14,638 bases of DNA, from the NCBI GenBank assembly GCA_904502135.1, contig CAJGDE010000047.1, positions 1 to 14,638 on the forward strand, given 5' to 3'. Source of the DNA: Kiritimatiellia bacterium (GTDB lineage Bacteria > Verrucomicrobiota > Kiritimatiellia > RFP12 > UBA1067). The notes beneath the pieces are model-generated. The model worked only from the letters and a program-made list of their open reading frames with translations. It ran no database searches and had not been told where the DNA came from. The translations under genes were made by a program, and so were the position numbers. Positions 1 through 6,539 of the stretch are shown piece by piece (position 1 is the first letter of the stretch; each line of letters starts with the position of its first letter).

Positions 1-1
1 A

Positions 2-157
2 AAAGTTGTTTCCCAAAATCAGAAGGCTTTGAAGTGAATAGAAACTCTGACTCAACTAACGGGTGATAATTTAGGTCTTGTTTATTATAACTATCGCCAT
101 AATGAGCCAGTGGCAGGAAGATGGTTACAGAGGGATTTTATTGTTGAAGATGTTTGA
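2..157 (+). pseudogene. Degraded 3' end of an RHS/YD-repeat protein
   Basis: The frame beginning at base 2 encodes GLVYYNYRHNEPVAGRWLQR followed by DFIVEDV and a TGA stop at 155-157. This matches the signature of the RHS repeat-associated core (YYNYR-H-NP-GRW-RDP-type), normally found near the C-terminus of large secreted or surface RHS/YD-repeat proteins. An in-frame TGA at 35-37 interrupts the frame upstream, and the protein stops just after the RD motif, where intact RHS cores usually continue into further core sequence and a variable toxin tip. The gene is cut by the left edge, so its full state cannot be seen. An intact upstream portion ending at the TGA, or a frameshift joining another frame, are alternatives. 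RHS identity rests on the single motif, but that motif is distinctive. Confidence 0.65.
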
Positions 158-174
158 ATGTTTGAATGTTAGAA
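151..174. repeat. Short tandem repeat, 8-base unit
   Basis: The unit TGTTTGAA occurs twice in tandem (151-158, 159-166) and is followed by a one-base variant TGTTAGAA (167-174). The next 40 bases continue as near-repeats of GTTTAGA and AGTTCAAG words. The repeat begins at the end of the RHS remnant and lies upstream of the symporter promoter. No coding role is apparent. Confidence 0.6.
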
Positions 175-255
175 TGAGGGTTTAGAAAGTTTAGAGTTCA
201 AGTTCGAGATTGAGCATATTTAAAAATGTCACCCGAAATAAAATCGCTCCCATTG

Positions 256-287
256 TTGCGTATATAGCGGCTTTTTTGTGTTATAAT
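256..287 (+). promoter_or_regulatory. Promoter of the symporter gene (extended -10)
   Basis: TATAAT at 282-287 is preceded by TGT at 279-281, giving an extended -10. A TTGCGT at 256-261 is a possible -35, although the spacer of 20 bases is long. Transcription would start near 294, leaving a leader of about 20 bases before the ATG at 315. This excludes the longer in-frame start at 210. Confidence 0.7.
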
Positions 288-314
288 ATCGCCTTAATAA
301 AAACGGAGACTGAC

Positions 315-1604
315 ATGAAAAAAATACCTCTTGTAGTAAAAATTCTTATTGGCTTTTTGCTTGGTACGATACTTGGCCTTTCTCTTTCCGCCTTTTGTGA
401 TGCGGAGACGGTAAAGAAAATAGTTTCGTATATTTCGCCGTTCGGAACTGTTTTGGTGGCGATGCTTAAGGCTGTGGTATTTCCTATTATTGTTTTTTCT
501 CTCGTATCAGGCGCGGCAAAATTACCTTTGAAGCGTTCTGGGAAGGTCGGCGGAATTGTTATGCTATGGTATTTCGCCACCTCCTTATTTGCAACAGTAT
601 TTGGCGTTGCATTGGCTTATCTCTTAAATCCGTCAATTTCGGGGGCAGCGAATCTGGCGTCCGCCAATATGGCGAGCGCTGCTGAAATTTCAGGCGGAAC
701 GACTTCAGGTACGATCAGCTCGCTTATCACGGGGCTTTTCCAAAATCCGTTTGCGGCATTGTCGAACGGTCAATTTCTTCCGGTAATCGTATTTGCCATC
801 GCTTTCGGTTTGGCTGCGCGCAGCATTATGGATAGTCTGCCTGAAGATAGCGAGATTGCGCAGGAGGCTAAACTTTTAATTAAGGTGCTTGATGGCGCCC
901 AACATATATCTTTTCGCCTTATAGATTGGGTGGTCTGTTATTTCCCGATCGGCGTATTCGCTCTTTCGCTTACGAACTTTGCAGTTAACGGGTCGTTGCT
1001 TTTTGGTCCATATTTGCGCATTACCGGCTGTGTTATCGTCTGCGTTTTTGCTATGATATTTTTTGTCTATCCATTGGCGATTTTCGCTTTTTGCCGTAAG
1101 AACCCCTATAAAGTGCTTTTGCAGATAAAAGACGCGATGGTGACGGCGTTTGTAACGCGTTCATCGGCAGCTACTCTTCCCGTGTCGTTCCGTGTTATGG
1201 ATAATATGGGCGTAGACCGCACGCTTTCGGGTTTTTCTCTTCCGATGGGCTCCACCGTCAATATGGACGGAGTTTGTGTTCATCTGCCCGTTTTTGTCAT
1301 TCTTGCCGCCAATATGTTCGGGCATGATTTGTCAATGCTTCAGATTGCTACTTTATGTATATCAATCATATTCGCTTCTATTGGAGCGGGAGGGATTCCC
1401 GGAGGCTCTGTATTTCTGCTTTTTATGGTTTTGGAGAGTATGGGCTTGCCTTCAGATCAAGTTACATTGGTTGTTGCGTTGGCGTTGGGCATAAATCCAA
1501 TTCTTGATATGTTTGAGACGTGCTGTAATGTGACGGGTGATAATGTATGCACTTATATCGTAGCGCATAATAACTCTCTTATGACCCCACAGCCAAAGAA
1601 TTAA
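315..1604 (+). CDS. Sodium-coupled symporter of the dicarboxylate/amino acid (DAACS, GltPh-like) family
   Basis: This is a 429-residue inner-membrane transporter, the usual length for the family, which moves acidic or neutral amino acids or C4-dicarboxylates with Na+ or H+. Family marks are the HP1 motif TRSSAATLP (residues 281-289), the TM7 motif NMDG (316-319), an HP2 GIPGG segment and the TM8 motif NVTGD (405-409). The Na+-site residues N316, D318, N405 and D409 are kept. By alignment to GltPh, the side-chain-reading Arg397 is Glu401 here and Thr314 is Val320, so the substrate is unlikely to be glutamate or aspartate. The start at 315 is chosen because ACGGAG (303-308) lies 6 bases upstream and the reading frame before it runs through the promoter. 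The gene stands alone between its own promoter and terminator. Family assignment is firm, substrate unknown. Confidence 0.94.
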   Translation: MKKIPLVVKILIGFLLGTILGLSLSAFCDAETVKKIVSYISPFGTVLVAMLKAVVFPIIVFSLVSGAAKLPLKRSGKVGGIVMLWYFATSLFATVFGVALAYLLNPSISGAANLASANMASAAEISGGTTSGTISSLITGLFQNPFAALSNGQFLPVIVFAIAFGLAARSIMDSLPEDSEIAQEAKLLIKVLDGAQHISFRLIDWVVCYFPIGVFALSLTNFAVNGSLLFGPYLRITGCVIVCVFAMIFFVYPLAIFAFCRKNPYKVLLQIKDAMVTAFVTRSSAATLPVSFRVMDNMGVDRTLSGFSLPMGSTVNMDGVCVHLPVFVILAANMFGHDLSMLQIATLCISIIFASIGAGGIPGGSVFLLFMVLESMGLPSDQVTLVVALALGINPILDMFETCCNVTGDNVCTYIVAHNNSLMTPQPKN

Positions 1605-1607
1605 AAT

Positions 1608-1645
1608 TTCATTCTCTACAATCATGTAGACGGGAATGAATTTTT
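1608..1645 (+). terminator. Rho-independent terminator after the symporter gene
   Basis: TTCATTC (1608-1614) and TCTACA (1615-1620) pair across an ATCA loop with TGTAGA (1625-1630) and GAATGAA (1634-1640). A three-base CGG bulge interrupts the 3' arm, and TTTTTC follows. It begins 3 bases after the symporter stop. Confidence 0.75.
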
Positions 1646-1680
1646 CATGGGCACAGCTTATGCACGAAACCCCTTAATTG

Positions 1681-1689
1681 TGCTATAAT
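1681..1689 (+). promoter_or_regulatory. Extended -10 promoter of the scpA operon
   Basis: TGC-TATAAT (1681-1689) matches the extended -10 seen at the other promoters in this window. The -35 region is weak. The predicted start of transcription, about 7 bases downstream, falls 2-4 bases before the ATG at 1699, so a message starting there would be essentially leaderless. Confidence 0.65.
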
Positions 1690-1698
1690 ATATCAAAT

Positions 1699-2502
1699 AT
1701 GGCGCAAGACCAATTATTAGCAGAGGAATATAAGGTGAACCTCGATGTTTTCGAGGGTCCTCTTGATTTATTGCTATATTTGATTCGTCGTGAAGAGCTT
1801 GATATTTATGATATTCCGATTGAGCATATCACTCAGGAATACATGAAATTCATTGAAGAGGCCCGAAAACTTGATCTTGATATCGCCGGGGAGTTTATCG
1901 TTATGGCCGCCACTCTCATGGTGATCAAGTCTCGTATGCTTTTGCCTGTAGACAGGCGACGGGTGAGCGAAAGCGGCGAAGAAGAGTGGGTTGACCCGAG
2001 GCATGATCTGGTAAGGCAGCTTATTGAATATAAAAAATTCAAGGATGCGGCCATTCGTCTTGAGGCGATGGAGGCGTTAAGGGCAAATTCTTTTGATTAT
2101 GGAGGCGGTCGGCCTAAATTTGAGAAGACGGCCGCCGATGCCCGCTTGGCAATAGAAAATCTCGACCTTTATGATCTTTTGACGGCGTTTCAGGATGTGC
2201 TTGCCAGAGCCAGTGAAATTCCGAAAGAAGAGCTTAAGGGCATAAGATTTTCTGTTCCAGATAAAATGGATTATATTATTGAGCGCACGAGAAAAGAAGG
2301 TCAAGTCTCGTTTCTCTCGCTCTTTGATAACGAAACGGCGCCAAAGGGAGAAATTATCGTCACTTTTCTTGCGCTGTTGGAGTTGCTCAAGCAACATCGC
2401 GTCATTATCTATCAGAATGCAGCGTTTCATGAGATAACCATTCTCCCGTCTAAAGAAATTACGGACGATCAGCCGCTTGAAAGGCCAGACGATTATGAGT
2501 GA
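1699..2502 (+). CDS. scpA: Segregation and condensation protein A (kleisin)
   Basis: ScpA is the kleisin subunit that, with ScpB dimers, bridges the heads of the SMC dimer in the bacterial condensin acting on the nucleoid. The N-terminal kleisin motif FEGPLDLLLYLI is at about residues 16-27, followed by the conserved LDIYDIPI and VMAATLMVIKSRMLLP segments. The C-terminal winged-helix region (FLALLELLKQHR) is also present. Its 268 residues are normal for the family. Two starts are possible. ATG 1699 keeps the EYKV strand aligned with family N-termini but leaves almost no leader. GTG 1735 has a good site, GAGGA at 1723-1727 with 7-base spacing, but removes the first 12 residues. ATG 1699 is preferred on homology. 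The stop overlaps scpB by 8 bases (ATGAGTGA). Confidence 0.95.
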   Translation: MAQDQLLAEEYKVNLDVFEGPLDLLLYLIRREELDIYDIPIEHITQEYMKFIEEARKLDLDIAGEFIVMAATLMVIKSRMLLPVDRRRVSESGEEEWVDPRHDLVRQLIEYKKFKDAAIRLEAMEALRANSFDYGGGRPKFEKTAADARLAIENLDLYDLLTAFQDVLARASEIPKEELKGIRFSVPDKMDYIIERTRKEGQVSFLSLFDNETAPKGEIIVTFLALLELLKQHRVIIYQNAAFHEITILPSKEITDDQPLERPDDYE

Positions 2503-3406
2503 GGAAGTAAAAATCCCTTTGCCGCAGTCATTGCAAGAGATTGTAGGTTCGCTTCTTTTCGCGAGCGAATCGCCTTTGACCCAACTTGAATTGCGCGAGG
2601 CCGTTAGAGCCGTAGATGCTGAGGAAGTCGAAAATCGTGAGATTATGGATGTCTACCGCAGCTGCACGACGAAGGAGATTCAAGAGGCCTTGCGCGGTCT
2701 TGAGAAGGCTTTGGAAGTTGCCGGTATAGGTTTTAAACTTGTTTGTACCGGCGGGACATACCGCCTTCAGACGTCCCCAAGCTGCGGAAGGTATGTAAGA
2801 GCGCTTCTTAAACTTGACAGACCCAGCCGTCTCGGGCGCGCATCGCTTGAAACTCTCGCGATCATCGCTTATCGCCAGCCGCTTACAAAAAGCGAAATAG
2901 AAGAGATTCGCGGTGTTGATGTTTCTGCCAATATAAAAACGCTGATGGATCTTCAGCTTATTCGTCTTGTCGGCAAGTCGGAGCTTCCTGGGCATCCCTT
3001 CCTGTACGGCACAACGCCGCTTTTTCTTGAGCATTTCGGTCTTGCGTCGCTTCAGCAGCTTAATGAACTTGACCCGACGCTTCAAAGGTCGAACCCCAAG
3101 AAAAAGGCCCAGGAATACAAGAAGAAAGAGAAGACGAGCGAGCTTGAGCAGGCGGCCGAAGAAGCGGCTGTGGCCGAGGAGAAAGCCAAAGAGGATTTGC
3201 AGGCCGCCGAGAATGTCGACGCTGCCGATGATGGTGCGAAAGCCCCGGAAGACGTTCAGAGGGAATTTGAACTTGATCAGCCTATCGGTCTTGCGGTTGA
3301 TGGCGAAGAGGATGAAGATGATTTTATCATAGACGATACGCCGGATGAATTTGACGATGACGATGATGATGAAGATTATGAAGAAGAGGAGGATGACGAT
3401 GAGTAA
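2495..3406 (+). CDS. scpB: Segregation and condensation protein B with a long acidic tail
   Basis: ScpB dimerises and binds ScpA in the Smc-ScpAB complex. Residues about 8-185 form the tandem winged-helix core, with the family signature ETLAIIAYRQPLTKSEIEEIRG followed by a segment ending in GHPFLYGTT. Typical ScpB proteins stop near 180-200 residues. This one has 303, adding a Lys/Glu/Ala-rich probable helix (about 203-245) and then an acidic tail in which almost every one of the last 20 residues is Asp or Glu. The start at 2495 inside the end of scpA is chosen because it gives the normal MSEEV-type N-terminus and translational coupling; AAAGG at about 2480 is a weak ribosome site. The last codons of the tail also form the ribosome binding site of the next gene. 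Confidence 0.94.
   Translation: MSEEVKIPLPQSLQEIVGSLLFASESPLTQLELREAVRAVDAEEVENREIMDVYRSCTTKEIQEALRGLEKALEVAGIGFKLVCTGGTYRLQTSPSCGRYVRALLKLDRPSRLGRASLETLAIIAYRQPLTKSEIEEIRGVDVSANIKTLMDLQLIRLVGKSELPGHPFLYGTTPLFLEHFGLASLQQLNELDPTLQRSNPKKKAQEYKKKEKTSELEQAAEEAAVAEEKAKEDLQAAENVDAADDGAKAPEDVQREFELDQPIGLAVDGEEDEDDFIIDDTPDEFDDDDDDEDYEEEEDDDE
3387..3392 (+). promoter_or_regulatory. Ribosome binding site embedded in the scpB acidic tail
   Basis: AGGAGG, supplied by the GAA/GAG/GAT (Glu/Asp) codons of scpB, lies 6 bases before the ATG at 3399. It decides the start of the lipoprotein gene against a longer in-frame start at 3345, and the chosen start begins a signal peptide with a lipobox. Confidence 0.8.
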
Positions 3407-4376
3407 TATCGTGAAATTAGCGTCGATAAGCGCTCTGGTCATGTCTGTAGCGGCGTGTGACCGCCTTGCGCAGGATAGAAGAGTCTCCGGGATTGAAAGC
3501 CGCGAATATCAGACTGCAATGAATGATTATCGCGCCGGCAGAATAGATCAGGCCGTTAAAGGTTTTAAGAAAACCATAGCTTTGCAGCCCGATAACGCCA
3601 ATGCCCGTTTTCAGCTCGCCTGTCTTCTTCATGACACGGGGCGCGATTATCTGACTGCCATGTGCAACTATCTTGAGTATGTGTTGCAGTGTCCTGATAG
3701 CGACAAGACCGATTTGGCAAAAGACCGCCTTGCGAAATGCGAGAAGGATCTTGCCAAAAGCCTTGCTGATAAACACGGCCTTTTGGACGGAGGCAAGGCT
3801 ATTTTGAAAGAGCTTGAAGTGGCGAAGGAAAAGCTTGAAGCGTTGAGCGCCAAGGTTGCTCAGCTTGAAAGCGATCTCGCGGTAGAGAAGGGGCGCGGCG
3901 AAAAATTGAAAAGCGAGAATGAAAGGCTTGTCGCGGCCGTCAAGCGCATCGGCGAGGGCGAGACATCCATCTTTAAAGCTGATAAAAAGGCGATTGTCGA
4001 GGCGAGGGATTTACTGGATAGCGAGGATGATGGCGATGAAGACCGTATAAAGAACTCCGCCGACATAGCGCTTCTGCGCAGTGAAGAGGCGAGCGAAAGA
4101 GAGCTTCAGTCTTCACTTTTGCCGATGCAGCCCAAAGACGCCAAAGAGGCGAGAGACGCTGCTGAAAAAGCCGAAAGAGAGCGCCGGGAGAGAGAAAAAA
4201 GGCAGGCTATTGAGAAGCCTGAGTTTTATGTCGTTGAAGAGGGAGATACTCTCTATAAAATTGCTCTTAAGTTTTACGGGCGTACATCTCAATGGCGTCA
4301 GATTCGCGAGGCAAACAAGGCTATCATTTCTATTGATGGACGCGTGAAAAAAGGTCAGAAGATAAGGCTGCCGTAA
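3399..4376 (+). CDS. Lipoprotein with TPR, coiled coil and C-terminal LysM domain
   Basis: The 325-residue protein starts with a short signal peptide and a lipobox SVAAC, so Cys20 is the expected lipid anchor. Residues about 37-100 contain a TPR-like pair (YRAGRIDQAVKGFKKTIALQPDNANARFQLA). A Lys/Glu/Leu-rich coiled coil follows (about 130-190), then a charged linker and a LysM domain at 276-325 (FYVVEEGDTLYKIALKFYG...VKKGQKIRLP). LysM binds N-acetylglucosamine polymers, so this probably ties a membrane (inner or outer) to peptidoglycan. The residue after Cys20 is Asp, which by the E. coli rule would favour the inner membrane, but that rule may not hold here. The start overlaps the scpB stop by 8 bases (ATGAGTAA). 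The domain architecture is clear, but the exact role is not known. Confidence 0.88.
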   Translation: MSNIVKLASISALVMSVAACDRLAQDRRVSGIESREYQTAMNDYRAGRIDQAVKGFKKTIALQPDNANARFQLACLLHDTGRDYLTAMCNYLEYVLQCPDSDKTDLAKDRLAKCEKDLAKSLADKHGLLDGGKAILKELEVAKEKLEALSAKVAQLESDLAVEKGRGEKLKSENERLVAAVKRIGEGETSIFKADKKAIVEARDLLDSEDDGDEDRIKNSADIALLRSEEASERELQSSLLPMQPKDAKEARDAAEKAERERREREKRQAIEKPEFYVVEEGDTLYKIALKFYGRTSQWRQIREANKAIISIDGRVKKGQKIRLP

Positions 4377-4615
4377 TGCCGAAGTTACCTACATCCGTCG
4401 TGCGCGATGAGCACCCTTACACAAGATCACAAACACCTTGGATCATGGGGGAGCATAAGTCGGTATACGGAAAATTGATTCATTATCTTTCGGGCGGCGG
4501 CATGAGCACGTTCGGGCGTACCGTCAGACAGGAGGAGGCACGCTCGCGCAGACGGAGGTTTTTTATCGCCTGCTCGATCATCGCCGCAGCATGGTTTATA
4601 TTGTTTTTATTTTGA
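4376..4615 (+). CDS. Small tail-anchored membrane protein, unknown function
   Basis: The 79-residue protein has a polar, largely uncharacterised N-terminal part and an Arg-rich stretch (R48, R51, R56, R58-R61). A single hydrophobic segment follows (about 62-79) and ends exactly at the C-terminus. By the positive-inside rule the N-terminal part faces the cytoplasm. The gene starts on the stop of the LysM lipoprotein gene (TAATG, 1-base overlap), so translation is probably coupled, and it lies directly before a second LysM gene. I do not recognise the family. The placement between two peptidoglycan-binding proteins suggests an envelope-related role, which is inference. Reality as a gene is supported by the tight coupling and by its ordered composition. 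Confidence 0.7.
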   Translation: MPKLPTSVVRDEHPYTRSQTPWIMGEHKSVYGKLIHYLSGGGMSTFGRTVRQEEARSRRRRFFIACSIIAAAWFILFLF

Positions 4616-4644
4616 AGTTGTTTCATAGGAGATATACAGTAATT

Positions 4645-5175
4645 ATGAAAAAAGAAATAGCCGCAGGTATTCTCGTATTTGCATCATGTGCTCTGCAGAC
4701 GCAGGCGAATAATAATTTTGTGCAGCAGCAGGCATACGCCGAAATGCAGCGCGTAAGCGGTCAGGTCGATGTTCTTCAGAATAACCTTGATGATCTTTCG
4801 CGTAAGGTTTCGCGCCTTGAAGCCGGCGGCCAAAATGATATGATAAAGGCCGATATCGCGGCTTTGAAAAGTTCCGTTGCGGAGTTAAGGCGCCAGATGC
4901 TTCAGCAGCGCGATGAAATCGTCAAGGATTTGGCTCAGCGCATCGTTAAAATGCAGCCGCGTCAGGAGGAATCAAGGCCGGTCAAACCGCGTGAAAGCGC
5001 TTATACGGGGCCGTGCCTGCAATATGTGGTTCAAAGCGGAGATTCTCTTTATATGATAGCGCTTGCTTTTAAAACCAGCGTCGCAAAAATCAAAGAGATG
5101 AATAATTTAAGCAGTAACACTCTCAAGGTCGGTCAGAAATTGATTGTGCCTCAAGTAAAGGAACAGGCGAAATGA
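4645..5175 (+). CDS. Exported coiled-coil protein with C-terminal LysM domain
   Basis: The 176-residue protein carries a signal peptide (MKKEIAAGILVFASCALQTQA, probable cleavage after A21). An extended coiled coil follows at about residues 33-80 (heptads such as VDVLQNNLDDLSRKVSRLEA), resembling the trimerising N-terminus of CpoB/YbgF-type proteins. A LysM domain occupies 125-170 (YVVQSGDSLYMIALAF...LKVGQKLIVPQ). It is probably a periplasmic oligomer that binds peptidoglycan. The start at 4645 is chosen because it begins a classic Lys-Lys signal peptide; the longer in-frame start at 4591 would put a hydrophobic, unrelated stretch in front. AGGAG at 4627-4631 is 13 bases away, longer than usual. 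The stop overlaps purD by ATGA. It shares only the LysM domain and coiled-coil design with the upstream lipoprotein. Confidence 0.86.
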   Translation: MKKEIAAGILVFASCALQTQANNNFVQQQAYAEMQRVSGQVDVLQNNLDDLSRKVSRLEAGGQNDMIKADIAALKSSVAELRRQMLQQRDEIVKDLAQRIVKMQPRQEESRPVKPRESAYTGPCLQYVVQSGDSLYMIALAFKTSVAKIKEMNNLSSNTLKVGQKLIVPQVKEQAK

Positions 5176-6476
5176 AGATTCTTATTGTTGGCAGCGGTGG
5201 GCGTGAACATGCTATTGCGTGGCGCTTGAGCAGGGATGAAGAAAATCACGAGCTTTATTGCGCTCCCGGCAATGCGGGTACCGCTCAAATAGCCGTCAAT
5301 GTCGCAATCAGCGCCGACGACATCGCGACTTTGGCTCTCTGGGCCGAGGAGGAAAAGCCAGACCTCGTGGTTGTAGGCCCCGAGGCTCCGCTCGTAAAGG
5401 GTCTTGTGGATGAACTTGAAAAGCTCGGCATTCCGTCGTTCGGTCCTGTCGCCGCAGGCGCTCTTATGGAGGGGTCTAAGAGATTTGCTAAAGAGATTAT
5501 GGATGCAGCGGGCGTTCCCACGGGGAAAGCCGCGACGTTTACTGATGCCGCCGCCGCCAAAGACGCGCTTAAGGAGTATGGACTACCTGTTGTCATCAAA
5601 GCCGACGGGCTTGCCGCGGGTAAGGGCGTGATCGTAGCTGAGACGCTTGATGAGGCCTGCCGCGCCATTGACGATATGCTTGTCGCCAATAAATTCGGCT
5701 CGGCCGGTGCAGAGGTTCTCATAGAAGAATTTCTTCATGGAGAAGAGTGTTCGATTCTTGCTATGGTTGACGGCGAGAATGCGGTTTTACTGCCTTCGAG
5801 CCAAGACCATAAGCGGATTTTCGATGGAGATAAAGGCCCTAACACCGGCGGTATGGGGGCTTATAGCCCGGCTCCGGTTATCTCCAGCGACAAGCTGCCA
5901 TTGATAAAAGAAAAGATAATCATGCCTGTTGTCAGGGAGCTGAAAAAAAGAGGCATCGTATATCGCGGCATTCTTTATGCCGGACTCATGGTCAATGACG
6001 AGAATTCCAATCCTCACGGACCGATGGCCAAGAGCGGTTCGACGATAAACGTTGTGGAGTTCAACGCGCGTTTCGGCGATCCTGAAACGGAGGCGGTTCT
6101 TCCTCGCCTCGGCGGAAGCTTCGCTCGGGCTCTTCTCAACGCGGCGACCGGGTGTCTGAAAGAAAGCGATATCGTCGTTAAGGATTCATGCGCTGCGACC
6201 GTAATCATATCAAGCGAAGGCTATCCCGGCGATTACGAGAAGGGCAAGAAGATTGAAGGCCTTGATGAAGCTTTGGAGGACGCGACGGTATTTCATTGCG
6301 GAACAGGTTTCTCGGGCGATGATGTCATCACTTGCGGCGGAAGAGTGCTTTCCGTCACGGGCGAGGGCTCAACATTGCGCGAGGCCGTCGATAAGGCGTA
6401 TGAGGCCGTCGGGAAGATATCTTTCGATAAAATGTTTTATCGCAAGGATATCGCGCACCGCGCTTTCGACCGGTAG
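5172..6476 (+). CDS. purD: Phosphoribosylamine-glycine ligase (GAR synthetase)
   Basis: PurD catalyses the ATP-dependent joining of glycine to 5-phosphoribosylamine, the second step of purine synthesis, in the cytoplasm. The 434 residues match the family. They open with MKILIVGSGGREHAIAWRL and contain the ATP-grasp elements KADGLAAGKGV (from K143), HKRIFDGDKGPNTGGMGAYS (around N224) and FNARFGDPETEAVLPRL (from F297). The start overlaps the upstream LysM gene by 4 bases (ATGA), so a purine enzyme is translationally coupled to an envelope gene. No other pur gene or purine riboswitch is visible nearby, so it is presumably driven by the scpA promoter. It is the last gene before the internal promoter at 6497-6526. 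Identification is certain. Confidence 0.98.
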   Translation: MKILIVGSGGREHAIAWRLSRDEENHELYCAPGNAGTAQIAVNVAISADDIATLALWAEEEKPDLVVVGPEAPLVKGLVDELEKLGIPSFGPVAAGALMEGSKRFAKEIMDAAGVPTGKAATFTDAAAAKDALKEYGLPVVIKADGLAAGKGVIVAETLDEACRAIDDMLVANKFGSAGAEVLIEEFLHGEECSILAMVDGENAVLLPSSQDHKRIFDGDKGPNTGGMGAYSPAPVISSDKLPLIKEKIIMPVVRELKKRGIVYRGILYAGLMVNDENSNPHGPMAKSGSTINVVEFNARFGDPETEAVLPRLGGSFARALLNAATGCLKESDIVVKDSCAATVIISSEGYPGDYEKGKKIEGLDEALEDATVFHCGTGFSGDDVITCGGRVLSVTGEGSTLREAVDKAYEAVGKISFDKMFYRKDIAHRAFDR

Positions 6477-6496
6477 GCTTTTTAAGTCTGCGCCCA

Positions 6497-6526
6497 TTGC
6501 GTCAAATGTGTTGTAAATGATATAAT
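6497..6526 (+). promoter_or_regulatory. Promoter of the bamD-like/lptE operon
   Basis: TTGCGT (6497-6502), an 18-base spacer and TATAAT (6521-6526), preceded by TGA to give an extended -10. Transcription would begin near 6533, only about 7 bases before the ATG at 6540, and no Shine-Dalgarno sequence precedes that ATG. Confidence 0.75.
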
Positions 6527-6539
6527 GAACGGCGTGAAA

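Noticed and set aside
210..314. Longer N-terminus for the symporter starting at 210
   Set aside because: The frame would run through the extended -10 promoter, and the start at 315 has a proper ribosome site and gives the usual family length.
2528..3442. A 304-codon open frame on the minus strand opposite scpB
   Set aside because: Its hydrophobic Ile/Phe runs are the complement of GAT/GAA acidic codons of the ScpB tail; it is a compositional shadow, not a membrane protein.
6452..6486. Terminator after purD
   Set aside because: There is a short T-run (CTTTTTAAG) but only a weak, mismatched stem before it, so read-through into the bamD-like operon remains possible.
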